A stretch of 64,000 bases of DNA from Rubrivivax sp. Lineage in GTDB: Bacteria; Pseudomonadota; Gammaproteobacteria; Burkholderiales; Burkholderiaceae_C. The translations under genes and the position numbers were made by a program. Location of the stretch: NCBI GenBank assembly GCA_027484825.1, contig JAIXSE010000017.1, positions 124,001 to 188,000 of the forward strand, in the 5' to 3' direction. The notes beneath the pieces were generated by a model that was given only the letters and a program-made list of their open reading frames with translations, was not told where the DNA came from and ran no database searches. Of this stretch, positions 1-10,068 are shown piece after piece (position 1 is the first letter of the stretch; each line of letters begins with the position of its first letter).

Positions 1-569
1 CCTTCCCGCTGAGCGGTCGGGCGCCGTTCGTGCTGACCTGGGACGACTTCCTCGTCTTCTTCGAGAAGATGACCCGCACCGGCGTGGTCAAGAGCATGAA
101 GGACTTCTACTGGGACATCCGTCCCAAGCCCGAATACGGCACGATCGAAGTGCGGGTGCTGGACACGCCACTCACGATCGAAAAGGCCTCGGCGCTGGCC
201 GCGCTCATTCAGTGCCTGGCGCGCTGGATCAGTCATGACCAGCCTTTTGCGTTGGCGGAAGACGACTACCTGCCCTACACCTTCAACCGTTTCCAGGCCT
301 GTCGATTCGGGCTGGACGGCACCTTCGTCGATCCCAAGACGGGCGAGCATCGCAGCCTGAGGGAGGACCTCAATGTCACGATGCATGCGCTGGAGCCGCA
401 TGCGGTGGCCTTGCGGGCCGAGCCGGCGCTGCGCTTTATTCGTGACGAGATGCGCTGGCAGGGAAACGACGCCACCTGGGCGCGCGGTGTACTGGAGCGG
501 GAACAACTGCTCAACGAGCTGGTGCGCCAGCAATGTGAGCGCTGGGCGGGGCGCTCCGCCGGGCGGTGA
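1..569 (+). CDS. ybdK: YbdK-type carboxylate-amine ligase, C-terminal part
   Basis: This is the C-terminal part of a GCS2-family (YbdK) glutamate-cysteine ligase-like enzyme. The reading frame is already open at base 3 ([16 protein letters not shown]), so the gene starts left of the window and the GTG at 30 is not a real start. The signature [20 protein letters not shown] is the conserved active-site strand of the family, and the stretch after it ([25 protein letters not shown]) also fits. Family members ligate glutamate to cysteine weakly in vitro; the physiological substrate is generally unknown. The frame ends at a TGA with no obvious terminator, and the next gene follows on the same strand. 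Confidence 0.88.
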   Translation, partial: FPLSGRAPFVLTWDDFLVFFEKMTRTGVVKSMKDFYWDIRPKPEYGTIEVRVLDTPLTIEKASALAALIQCLARWISHDQPFALAEDDYLPYTFNRFQACRFGLDGTFVDPKTGEHRSLREDLNVTMHALEPHAVALRAEPALRFIRDEMRWQGNDATWARGVLEREQLLNELVRQQCERWAGRSAGR

Positions 570-715
570 ATCTCGGGTCAGACGGCGCGCGGGCGTCCTG
601 CCGCCGGGACGCCGCATGACTTTTGGCCAATGCATTGCGCGGTGGGCTGGACACAATGGGCGGTGGCCCTTCATCCCTTTTGATTCTGCGAGGGCCTGTC
701 ACCAGGAGCCCAGCA

Positions 716-1672
716 GTGATCAGCATCGACCCCGACCTTGACCAATTGGCCACCGACCTCGCCTCTGCCGTGGTGGGGGATGCCGCGTCGGCGCTGGCCA
801 CCTGGACGGACAGCCTCGCGCTGCTGGACCCGTCGATGAAGGCGGCGGCGCATCGTCTGGCCGCGTCCGCATTCGCCGCCGATTGGTCGGCCCGACAGGC
901 CCTGGCCCGGGTGCCGGCCGGTACGGCGCTGCTGCGGGAATGGTCGGACGACCGGCTGTTTCGACCGTCCCTGCCGCGGCTGCCGTTCCTCTCGCAGCGG
1001 GCGGCCTATCAATACTGCGCCAGCCTCGTGCTGCAGCGGGCCTCCGCGCCGGCGGTCAATGCTTTCAAGCAGGGGCGACTGCTGGTGCTGGGCCTGCGGC
1101 GCGACACCTCCACCCTGGTCAACGATGGACGCGGCGCCTACGACGATCACATCGTGGTGCTCAACGGCTGGCGCCGCCGAGGCAGTGTCGCCTTCTTCCC
1201 TGGCAACACCGAGCCCTCTGCCCAATATGCCCACCGGGCCCAGAAGCAGGCGGGCCAATTGCTGGATGCGCGCTATGCAGGCGTTGCGGCCAAACCGGCC
1301 TCCCATGTGGCGGGGGAGGACGTCAACAAGGATGGCATCAAGGATGCGGGACGTCTGCGGGCGGGGACCTACTTCTTCCGCGAGAAGCCGGACGGCTTTC
1401 TGGGCGCACGCGCCTTCCGTTCCGCCGAAAACCAGACGGTGGAACGTGACACCGATGGGGATGGTCGCTTCCTGATGAATGACCCGTCCCGCATTGACGC
1501 CAAGCATGTCGGCCGCACCATGTACATCCACTGGGGCGGTGCGGACAACGTGCCGGTGGTCAATACCTGGTCAGCGGGTTGCCAGACGATTCCGAAGAAC
1601 CATTTCGGCAGTTTCCTCTCGGCCATGGGGCCGCGCCCGTCGTTCTACTATGTGCTGATCGATGGCGAATGA
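716..1672 (+). CDS. Putative SxGC-motif, EF-hand protein (L,D-transpeptidase-like)
   Basis: A 318-residue protein of no firmly assigned family. I start it at GTG 716, seven bases after an AGGAG at 704-708; longer frames from TTG 623 lack such a site. It carries two EF-hand-like Asp loops (DVNKDGIKD from residue about 202 and DTDGDG from about 245). It then has IHWGG (His 272) followed by SAGCQTIP (Cys 289), a His plus S-x-G-C arrangement resembling the catalytic centre of YkuD-type L,D-transpeptidases. No clear signal peptide is visible at this start. It overlaps the next gene, an SH3-like secreted protein, which suggests a shared role at the cell wall. A calcium-binding peptidoglycan-active enzyme is an inference. 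Confidence 0.6.
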   Translation: MISIDPDLDQLATDLASAVVGDAASALATWTDSLALLDPSMKAAAHRLAASAFAADWSARQALARVPAGTALLREWSDDRLFRPSLPRLPFLSQRAAYQYCASLVLQRASAPAVNAFKQGRLLVLGLRRDTSTLVNDGRGAYDDHIVVLNGWRRRGSVAFFPGNTEPSAQYAHRAQKQAGQLLDARYAGVAAKPASHVAGEDVNKDGIKDAGRLRAGTYFFREKPDGFLGARAFRSAENQTVERDTDGDGRFLMNDPSRIDAKHVGRTMYIHWGGADNVPVVNTWSAGCQTIPKNHFGSFLSAMGPRPSFYYVLIDGE

Positions 1673-2561
1673 ACGCACCATGACTCCCTTGCCCCGCTTC
1701 CGCGACGATCGCCCGCTGCGCCACCTTCAGACGCTTCATGCGCGCCGTCCCCGAATCACGTTGACGACGCTCAATGCCCTGCTCTGCCTGACGCTGGCTT
1801 GTGGCGGCGCCATGGCGGGGGGAGGCGGAACGACGGTGTCATCGGCTCCCGTGTCATCGGCTCCCGTGTCAGCGTCTCCCGTTTCAGCGGCAGGCGCTTC
1901 GACGGCGGCTGCTTCCACGTCCAATGCAACGACCGTGCGGACCGCAGCGCCTTCACAGTCCTGTTCATTCACCGCATTCGTGGAAGACGAGGATCCGGCG
2001 GGCTTGCGGGTGCGTGAAGCGCCGGACGCCAAGGCCCGCATTCTGGGCAGCTTGCCGCCGGTGTGGACGGACGGGGATGGCATGCGGGTCCGTGTGTCGG
2101 TGAAGGTCACTGAATCGGCGCGGGGCTGGTTCAAGATTCGTGAGGCCTTCGACGACGAATCGCTGACCGGTCAGCCGGCGCGGCCGCTTTATGCGGGCGA
2201 AGGCTGGGTCAGCGGACGCATGCTGGTGGTCAAGTCCCAAGCGCAGGTGGGCCGGCAGCGGCCGGATGCCAAAGCGCCGGTGAGCGTGCGTCTGAAGGAC
2301 GATGCGAGCTTTGACGGCAACAGCACCATCCGCGCGGGTCGCCTGGTGGGCTGCCAGGGCGCTTGGGCGCAGGTGGAGTTCGACGAGTCACGGCTTTCGG
2401 AAGAGGTCCGGCCCTTGGTGCAGGTCTTGCCGGCGGCGCGTGAGGGCCAGCCGAAGGGGCGGTTCCGCACCTGGCTGAACCAGCTCTGCGCGATTCAGGA
2501 GACCAGCTGTGACGGTGACGCGTCGCTGCCGCCGCCGGACGCCAAGACGTCCGCTCGCTGA
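1662..2561 (+). CDS. Secreted SH3-like domain protein
   Basis: A 299-residue exported protein. A basic N-terminus is followed by a hydrophobic stretch (LNALLCLTLACGGAMAGG, about residues 37-54) that fits a signal peptide or a lipoprotein signal. A low-complexity Ser/Pro/Val linker follows, encoded by imperfect 15-base tandem repeats near 1846-1890. The folded part contains GLRVREAPDAKARILGSLPP, typical of bacterial SH3 (SH3b) repeats that bind peptidoglycan, and later Cys residues that could form disulphides. The start is uncertain: ATG 1662 overlaps the previous stop by 11 bases, and ATG 1680 is equally possible; neither has a strong ribosome site. The overlap implies co-expression with the SxGC protein. 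Confidence 0.6.
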   Translation: MANERTMTPLPRFRDDRPLRHLQTLHARRPRITLTTLNALLCLTLACGGAMAGGGGTTVSSAPVSSAPVSASPVSAAGASTAAASTSNATTVRTAAPSQSCSFTAFVEDEDPAGLRVREAPDAKARILGSLPPVWTDGDGMRVRVSVKVTESARGWFKIREAFDDESLTGQPARPLYAGEGWVSGRMLVVKSQAQVGRQRPDAKAPVSVRLKDDASFDGNSTIRAGRLVGCQGAWAQVEFDESRLSEEVRPLVQVLPAAREGQPKGRFRTWLNQLCAIQETSCDGDASLPPPDAKTSAR

Positions 2562-2733
2562 GGGACGGCCCGGCGTAGCGACTGGCCTGCGGCCGGTGGG
2601 TGGCTTGATCTGACAAGGTCCCGACGGTGGCGAGCCGAACGGCGGCTGCGCGGCCTTCACCGCCTTCACGGCCTTTGCGGCCTTTGCGGCCTCTACACTG
2701 CGGCGCAGATTTTTGCTGTTCTGGACGGACCTG

Positions 2734-3426
2734 ATGCGAGCGATGATTCTGGCGGCTGGGCGCGGTGAGCGCATGCGGCCGTTGACTGACCACACGCCCA
2801 AGCCTTTGCTGGTGGTGCGCGGCAAGCCGCTGATCGAGTGGCACATTGAAGCTTTTGTGGCGGCCGGCATTCGCGACATCGTCATCAACACTGCGTGGTT
2901 GGACGAGCAGTTCACGGCGGTGCTGGGGGATGGTCGGCGCTGGGGCATCCGGCTGCATTACAGCCATGAAGGTCGTCAATTTGGTGGCGCGCTCGAAACG
3001 GGGGGCGGCATTGCGACGGCACTGGACCTGCTGTGTGCGGACGGCGACGACTGCTTCTGGGCCGTTTCTGCGGACATTTTCATCCCTGACTTCCGCTTTG
3101 ACCCGGCGCGGGCGGCGTCCTTTGCGGCGAGCGGGCACCTAGCCCATCTCTGGTTTGTCCCGGTGCAGCCCTTGCATCCGAAGGGTGACTTCGGGCTGGA
3201 TGCGGACGGTTTTGCGACCTTGGATGGCGATCTGCAGGTGTACAGCAACATTGGTCTGTACCGCCGTGCCTTCTTCGACGGCGTGACGCCGGGTCAGCAC
3301 CAGCGGATCCGCTTCAGCCTGGACCGTGCCATTGCGGCGCGCGCTGTCACTGCGGAGCTCTACACGGGCCCGTGGGCCAATGTTGGCACGCCGGCCCAGC
3401 TTGAGTCCTTGAACGCCAGCTCTTGA
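2734..3426 (+). CDS. murU: Sugar-1-phosphate nucleotidyltransferase, MurU-like
   Basis: A 230-residue NTP-transferase. The N-terminus MRAMILAAGRGERMRPLT is the nucleotide-binding loop, followed by TPKPLLVVRGKPLIEWHIE, and a later VSADIF holds a metal-binding Asp. Size and motifs match MurU (N-acetylmuramate-1-phosphate uridylyltransferase) of the anhydro-MurNAc recycling route, which bypasses MurA and so de novo UDP-MurNAc synthesis. I use ATG 2734, seven codons inside the longest frame, because the motif begins directly there. In many relatives the kinase gene amgK is the upstream neighbour; here it is not. A related sugar-nucleotide pyrophosphorylase of unknown specificity is the main alternative. 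Confidence 0.72.
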   Translation: MRAMILAAGRGERMRPLTDHTPKPLLVVRGKPLIEWHIEAFVAAGIRDIVINTAWLDEQFTAVLGDGRRWGIRLHYSHEGRQFGGALETGGGIATALDLLCADGDDCFWAVSADIFIPDFRFDPARAASFAASGHLAHLWFVPVQPLHPKGDFGLDADGFATLDGDLQVYSNIGLYRRAFFDGVTPGQHQRIRFSLDRAIAARAVTAELYTGPWANVGTPAQLESLNASS

Positions 3427-3526
3427 TTGGCCCGCAGCCCCATGCACAGGTTTGCGCGTTTACGTCTCCCGCAAAACTGCCGTACGTCTCGCGCCCCACC
3501 CTACCTCTCCGCACACCAAGCCTCGA

Positions 3527-3621
3527 GGGATGCGCTGGCCGGAAGCCTTTCCCGGAAGTAAAAGGGGGAGCCCCGCAGGGGCGGAGGACATGAAGGGAAA
3601 GGCTTCCGGCCAGCGCATCCC
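3527..3621. repeat. 27-bp perfect inverted repeat (REPIN-like element)
   Basis: Two arms, 3527-3553 and 3595-3621, are exact reverse complements over 27 bases (arm begins GGGATGCGCTGGCC and ends CCTTTCCC). The 41-base spacer contains a second small hairpin, GCCCCGCAGGGGC. It lies between the murU-like gene and tkt, about 70 bases before the tkt start. The pattern of two long inverted arms around a GC hairpin is like a paired REP (REPIN) or a small non-autonomous element. It has no T-run, so a simple terminator is unlikely. Confidence 0.75.
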
Positions 3622-3690
3622 GAGCGCAAACCACCCATCCCCTCCCGGGCTTTAGAATTCGGGTTTTCCGCCAACCGACCCATTTTTGCC

Positions 3691-5751
3691 ATGGCTGAGT
3701 CCACCAGCGCAGTTGCCGTACCTTCCACCTCCACGCTGATGGCCAATGCCATTCGCGCACTGGCCATGGACGCTGTCCAGCAGGCCAATTCTGGTCACCC
3801 GGGCGCTCCGATGGGCATGGCGGACATCGCCGTGGCGTTGTGGGACCGGCATTTGCGCCACAACCCCGCCAACCCCTTGTGGGCAGACCGTGACCGTTTT
3901 GTGCTGTCCAACGGCCACGGTTCCATGCTGATCTATGCACTGTTGCACCTGACCGGGTACGACCTGCCGATCGACCAGCTCAAGGCTTTCCGCCAACTGC
4001 ACAGCAAGACTCCGGGCCACCCGGAAGTCGGCATCACCCCTGGGGTGGAGACCACCACCGGTCCGCTGGGCCAGGGCATCACCAATGCCGTCGGTCTGGC
4101 CCTGGCTGAAAAGCTGCTGGCCAAGGAATTCAACCGTGACGGTCACACCATTGTGGACCACCACACCTATGCCTTCCTGGGCGACGGCTGCCTCATGGAA
4201 GGCATCAGCCACGAAGCGTGCTCCCTGGCCGGCGCCTGGAAGCTCAACAAGCTGGTCGCCATCTACGACGACAACGGCATCTCCATCGACGGCCAGGTCG
4301 CCCCCTGGTTTGCCGACGACACCGCCCGCCGCTTCGAAGCCTACGGCTGGCGCGTGGTCGGCCCCGTGGACGGCCATGACGTGGATGCGGTCGATGCCGC
4401 CATCGGCCTGGCCAAAGCCAGCACCGACAAGCCCACCCTCATCATCGCCAAGACCCACATCGGCAAGGGCAGCCCCAACCGGGCCAACACCGCCAAGGCC
4501 CACGGCGAGCCGCTCGGCGCTGAAGAGATCAAGCTGACCCGCGAAGCCCTGGGCTGGAGCCACGAGCCCTTCGTCCTGCCCGCGGACGTCTATGAAGCCT
4601 GGGACGCCAAGGCCGCCGGCGAAGCCGCTGAAGCCGCCTGGGACGAGCGCTTCGACGCCTACGCCACCGCCTTCCCGGAACTCGCCGCCGAATTCTCCCG
4701 CCGCATCGCCGGCGTGCTGCCGCCCAACTTCGCCGATGTCGCCGCCCAGGCCGCCATCAGCGCCCACGACAAGGCCGAGACCGTCGCCACCCGCAAGGCC
4801 AGCCAGATCGCCCTGGAAGCCTTCACCGCGGCCTTGCCCGAGCTGATCGGCGGCTCTGCCGACCTCACCGGCTCCAACCTCACCAACACCAAGAGCACCC
4901 CCGCCTTCCGCCTGGAAGCGGACGGCAGCAGCAATGGTGGCCGTCACATCAACTACGGCGTGCGTGAATTCGGCATGGCCGCCATCATGAACGGCCTGGC
5001 CCTGCACGGCGGCTTCATCCCCTACGGCGGCACCTTCCTCACCTTCAGCGACTACAGCCGCAACGCCATCCGCATGGCCGCGCTGATGAAGCAGCGGGTC
5101 ATCCACGTCTTCACCCACGACTCCATCGGCCTGGGCGAAGACGGCCCGACCCACCAGTCGGTCGAGCATGTCTCCAGCCTGCGTCTGATCCCCGGTCTGG
5201 ACGTCTGGCGTCCGGCCGACACGGCCGAAACCGCCGTGGCCTGGACCATGGCCATCGCCCACCACAACCGCCCCAGCGTCCTGGCCCTGAGCCGCCAGAA
5301 CCTGCCCTACGCCGCCAAGACCGGCCAGGCCGTGGACGACATCACCAAGGGCGGTTATGTGCTGTCCGAGCCGTCGGCCGTCGGCCTGAAGAAGAAGGCC
5401 CAGGCGGTGATCATCGCCACCGGCTCCGAAGTGCAACTGGCGCTGCAGGCCCAGCAGCAACTGGCCGTGGCCGGCATTGCGGTGCGCGTGGTGTCCATGC
5501 CCAGCACCAATGTCTTTGACCGCCAGGACGTCAAGTACAAGAAGTCGGTCCTGCCGGACGGCCTGCCCCGCGTGGCGGTCGAAGCCGGCGTCACCGACTT
5601 CTGGTGGAAGTATGGCGTCTCGGCCGTCGTCGGCCTGGACACCTACGGCGAGTCCGCCCCGGCCAACGTGCTGTTCAAGTACTTCGGCTTCACCGCTGAA
5701 AACGTCGCCGACACCGTCAAGGTGGCCATTGGCGAAGCACGGCTGAAGTAA
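3691..5751 (+). CDS. tkt: Transketolase
   Basis: Full-length 686-residue thiamine-diphosphate transketolase of the pentose-phosphate pathway (and of the Calvin cycle in autotrophs), moving two-carbon units between sugar phosphates. The N-terminus shows [20 protein letters not shown], then [12 protein letters not shown], and the ThDP/Mg motif [12 protein letters not shown]. The catalytic Glu is in [13 protein letters not shown] (Glu 426), with the C-terminal domain ending near DFWWKYG. The ATG at 3691 has no strong Shine-Dalgarno site (preceded by CATTTTTGCC). gapA follows 129 bases downstream, with a hairpin between them, so the two are probably one carbon-metabolism transcription unit. Confidence 0.97.
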   Translation: MAESTSAVAVPSTSTLMANAIRALAMDAVQQANSGHPGAPMGMADIAVALWDRHLRHNPANPLWADRDRFVLSNGHGSMLIYALLHLTGYDLPIDQLKAFRQLHSKTPGHPEVGITPGVETTTGPLGQGITNAVGLALAEKLLAKEFNRDGHTIVDHHTYAFLGDGCLMEGISHEACSLAGAWKLNKLVAIYDDNGISIDGQVAPWFADDTARRFEAYGWRVVGPVDGHDVDAVDAAIGLAKASTDKPTLIIAKTHIGKGSPNRANTAKAHGEPLGAEEIKLTREALGWSHEPFVLPADVYEAWDAKAAGEAAEAAWDERFDAYATAFPELAAEFSRRIAGVLPPNFADVAAQAAISAHDKAETVATRKASQIALEAFTAALPELIGGSADLTGSNLTNTKSTPAFRLEADGSSNGGRHINYGVREFGMAAIMNGLALHGGFIPYGGTFLTFSDYSRNAIRMAALMKQRVIHVFTHDSIGLGEDGPTHQSVEHVSSLRLIPGLDVWRPADTAETAVAWTMAIAHHNRPSVLALSRQNLPYAAKTGQAVDDITKGGYVLSEPSAVGLKKKAQAVIIATGSEVQLALQAQQQLAVAGIAVRVVSMPSTNVFDRQDVKYKKSVLPDGLPRVAVEAGVTDFWWKYGVSAVVGLDTYGESAPANVLFKYFGFTAENVADTVKVAIGEARLK

Positions 5752-6879
<1,128 letters not shown>

Positions 6880-6963
6880 GGCGCGATGGGCCGGTCTGGC
6901 TTGTCGGACGACAACGCCAGACCTGACCCCAGTCGGCCCCTCCGGAGGGCTGACGCTGGACAG

Positions 6964-6987
6964 AAGCCCCGCTGAGCGGGGCTTTTT
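6964..6987 (+). terminator. Intrinsic terminator after gapA
   Basis: AAGCCCCGC-TGA-GCGGGGCTT forms a GC-rich stem with a 3-base loop immediately followed by TTTTT, about 85 bases after the gapA stop. Confidence 0.9.
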
Positions 6988-7176
6988 CATTGGGGCAGCG
7001 CTTGGGTTGAATCCTCTTCGTCACGGCAGCGTCACGGCTGGGTCCCGCCCGGGCGTTCCTTTTCTCCGGCGAAGGAGGTTTAATCCAGCAACACCGGGCG
7101 TCCCTCCTGCGCGGGGCCAGCCAGCATGGCCGGCGCGATGGGCGACACCTGGCCCCCTTCAGTGTCTGGAGCCGAC

Positions 7177-9180
7177 ATGTCCGTCAGGAGACTCAATCCG
7201 GGCTGCGCCCGTTTCGTCAAGAGCGATGACTGTGAGGGCGCGACTGTCCGTGCTTCAGTCAGCGCTTCAGTCAGCGCTTCCGTCTGCGGCAGAGACGGCG
7301 GCACCAGGACCAGCACCAGCCTCTTCAAGGCTGCGGCGGCAGCGCTGCTGCTGAGCGGCGCGGTAGGGCCCCTGTCGGGTGCCGCCTGGGCCGCCGCAGC
7401 CTCAGCCGGATCGTCCGCACTGGCGGCGACCGCATCGTCAGCCGCTCCCGGCGCAGTCGGTCGCCCCATGGGCGTTCTCACCACCGCCCGGACACAGGCC
7501 GCCCCCGACCAGCGCAGCGACTACGCGCGTGTCATCGTCCGCTTCAAGCCAGGCGCCGCGACCGTGCGCGCCCGCCCCCTGCCCGCCCAGGCCACTGGCG
7601 ATGAGGCGCGGGACATCGTCCAGGTCCGCGCCACCGCACTGGGCCTGCGCCAAGGCCAGCGCCTGACCGCACGCCGCAGCCTGGACGACCGCACCCATGT
7701 CTTCACCGCCACCGGCCTGAGCTCGGCAACCCTGGCCCGCCAGTTGGCCGCCGACCCGGACGTGGAGGCGGTCGAGGCGGACCGCTGGTGGCGTCCCTAT
7801 GCCGTCCCCAATGACCCGCTCTACGCCACCGCCGCCTCCGCCGGCGTGACCGCAGGCCAGTGGTATCTCAAGACACCGGACAGCGTGCTGATCTCGCCGG
7901 TCAATGCACCGGCCGCCTGGGATGTGAGCACCGGCTCCGGCGTCGTGGTGGCGGTCATCGACACCGGCGTGCGTTTCGACCACCCCGACCTCAGCGGCCA
8001 GTTGCTGCCCGGTTACGACATGATCGGCGTGGCCAGCACCGGCAGCACGGTCACCGCCACGGCCAATGACGGCGACGGCGCCGACAGCGATGCCAGCGAT
8101 CCCGGCGACTGGGTGGACCAGACCGACATCAACACCGGCCGGCTGGGCAGCTCCTGCACGTCGGCGGACATCGGCACCAGCTCCTGGCACGGGACGCGGG
8201 TCAGCGGCCTGATCGGAGCCAGCACCAACAACGGTCTGGGCATGGCCGGCCTGGCCTATGGCGCCAAGGTGCTGCCCATCCGGGCCCTGGGCAAATGCGG
8301 CGGCTGGCAATCGGACATCGAAGCCGGCATGCGCTGGGCGGCCGGCATTGCGGTGCCGGGGCTGCCCGCCAACCCTAACCCGGCGCGGGTGATCAACCTC
8401 AGCCTGGGCAGCGACGGGAACTGCTCGTCCAGCTACCAGTCCGCGGTGAACGCGGTGGTGGCGCAGGGCGCGGTGGTGGTGGCTGCCGCCGGCAATGGCA
8501 ATGACAGCGGCGGCATTGCCGTCGGCGCTCCGGCGAATTGCCGCAATGTGGTGGCGGTGGCCGCCGTGCGCCATTCGGGGACCAAGGTCGGCTTCTCCAA
8601 CCTCGGCCTGGAGGTGAGCATCAGCGCGCCCGGCGGCAACTGCGTCACCGACACGGGCTGCCTCTATCCCATCCTGTCCACCTCCAACAGCGGCGCCACC
8701 GGGCCGGTGGCGGCGGACAATGCCTACAACTACGCCGGCACCGGCACCAGCTTTGCCACGCCGCTGGTGAGTGCCACAGCGGCGCTGATGCTGTCGGCGG
8801 ACAGCAGCCTCACGCCGGCCCAGGTCAAGAGCCTGCTCATGAGCAGTGCGCGTCCGTTCCCCACCACCGGCGCCCAGACGCCGAACGCACCGCAATGCCT
8901 GGACCCTGCAACCGTCGGCACCAGCTCGCAACTGGAGTGTTATTGCACCACCAGCACCTGCGGCGCCGGCATGGTGGACGCGAATGCGGCGGTTCGCGCA
9001 GTGCTGGCGGCCCGTTCGGGCGGCACGCCGGCACCGGCCCCCACGCCGACGCCGACCACGGATTCGGGCGGCGGTGGCGGGGGTGGCGGCGCGATGGCCG
9101 CTGGATGGTTGCTGGCGCTGCTGCTGGCTTGCGCGCTGCTGGGCCCTGCACGTCGTCGGACACTGGCGCGGCCTGACTGA
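7177..9180 (+). CDS. Secreted S8 (subtilisin) serine protease with C-terminal anchor
   Basis: A 667-residue extracellular subtilase. ATG 7177 is preceded by GGAG at 7168-7171. The N-terminus is long, with Ala/Ser repeats (ASVSASVSASV), then a hydrophobic export segment around residues 50-72. A propeptide-like region (YARVIVRFKP) precedes the catalytic domain. The triad is Asp 262 (VIDTGVRFDHPDL), His 338 (SSWHGTRVSGL) and Ser 525 (GTSFATPLVSA). Several Cys pairs suggest disulphides. The tail is a Pro/Thr linker, a run of Gly, a hydrophobic helix (AAGWLLALLLACALL) and a basic end, an arrangement like GlyGly-CTERM sorting signals processed by rhombosortase. Likely role: nutrient acquisition or predation; inferred from class only. 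Confidence 0.92.
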   Translation: MSVRRLNPGCARFVKSDDCEGATVRASVSASVSASVCGRDGGTRTSTSLFKAAAAALLLSGAVGPLSGAAWAAAASAGSSALAATASSAAPGAVGRPMGVLTTARTQAAPDQRSDYARVIVRFKPGAATVRARPLPAQATGDEARDIVQVRATALGLRQGQRLTARRSLDDRTHVFTATGLSSATLARQLAADPDVEAVEADRWWRPYAVPNDPLYATAASAGVTAGQWYLKTPDSVLISPVNAPAAWDVSTGSGVVVAVIDTGVRFDHPDLSGQLLPGYDMIGVASTGSTVTATANDGDGADSDASDPGDWVDQTDINTGRLGSSCTSADIGTSSWHGTRVSGLIGASTNNGLGMAGLAYGAKVLPIRALGKCGGWQSDIEAGMRWAAGIAVPGLPANPNPARVINLSLGSDGNCSSSYQSAVNAVVAQGAVVVAAAGNGNDSGGIAVGAPANCRNVVAVAAVRHSGTKVGFSNLGLEVSISAPGGNCVTDTGCLYPILSTSNSGATGPVAADNAYNYAGTGTSFATPLVSATAALMLSADSSLTPAQVKSLLMSSARPFPTTGAQTPNAPQCLDPATVGTSSQLECYCTTSTCGAGMVDANAAVRAVLAARSGGTPAPAPTPTPTTDSGGGGGGGGAMAAGWLLALLLACALLGPARRRTLARPD

Positions 9181-9308
9181 TCTCGGCCTCGGTGGGCCAT
9201 GCATGGGCCTCAGTGGGCCTCCTTGAGCAAGCCCCCATCAAGCAGCGGTCACGCGGCGCTCATGCAGTGCTCAGGCAGCGGTCACGCCGCGTTCAAGCCC
9301 CGGGCCGA

Positions 9309-10061
9309 TCAACTGCTGGCGGCCCGGGCCGGCGGGCGACTCGCGGCCGCAGCCGGCGCAGCCACGGCTCCGCCCACCAGTCCACCAGCGCTGGAGGCTG
9401 AGGACGCCGCGGGCGACGGCACGGCGGCCGGCGTCACCTCACAGCTCTTGCGTCGCTCCCCCCACGGCGGATTGGCCACCGCATCGAGTCGCTGCAATTG
9501 CAACCCGTCCAGCCGCGGCACGTGCAGCGTTGTCTGCTGGGCAGGCGACTGCAGGCGCAGGACGCGCAAGCCCTTGTAGTTGCGCTTGCTCATCGCATCC
9601 AGTGCCGCTTCGGCAGCCGCTTCGCTGTCGTGCCGGCTCAGCACCAGCGTCGGCTGCTCATCCGGGAAGCCCTGCAGCGGCTCGAAGGCGATGCGGGCAT
9701 TGCGGTAGGTCTCTTCCTTGCGGGCCTGGAATTCCTTGCTGGGCATCTTGATGGTGGCCAGCGCCCAGCTGCCGCCGGTGGTGGTTGTCTGGGCTTGCCA
9801 GGAGGCAGCGGTCAGCCCCGCACGCGTCAGCACGGCGATGGTCTGGCGCAAGGCGTCATCCGTCTCCAGCGGCCCCAGTTCCACGCAAGCCAGCTTGTTC
9901 AGCTGGCTGGCCGCCTGCTGGCCCAGCAGCTTGAGTTGTTCGGGCCGGACCTGCTGCTCCAGCCGGGACGGTGCCGTGGCACCGGTATTGATCCATCCGC
10001 CTCGCCAGGCCAGCAGCAGCAGGTTGACCAGCAAAAGCAAAACCACCAGGGCGCGCAACAT
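9309..10061 (-). CDS. SPOR-domain-like membrane protein
   Basis: A 250-residue protein with one N-terminal membrane segment (MLRALVVLLLLVNLLLLAW) and a predicted periplasmic part ending in a SPOR-like region (residues about 75-205) with the expected beta-alpha-beta pattern. A Pro/Ala/Ser-rich tail follows. SPOR domains bind denuded glycans at the division septum. I start at the ATG whose complement is 10059-10061, seven bases past the birA stop, rather than further upstream inside the birA repeat. The tight spacing indicates an operon birA-SPOR. In many Burkholderiales coaX sits between these genes; it is absent here. Assignment of the SPOR fold is by pattern and neighbourhood. Confidence 0.68.
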   Translation of the reverse strand: MLRALVVLLLLVNLLLLAWRGGWINTGATAPSRLEQQVRPEQLKLLGQQAASQLNKLACVELGPLETDDALRQTIAVLTRAGLTAASWQAQTTTTGGSWALATIKMPSKEFQARKEETYRNARIAFEPLQGFPDEQPTLVLSRHDSEAAAEAALDAMSKRNYKGLRVLRLQSPAQQTTLHVPRLDGLQLQRLDAVANPPWGERRKSCEVTPAAVPSPAASSASSAGGLVGGAVAAPAAAASRPPARAASS

Positions 10062-10068
10062 CAGCGGC

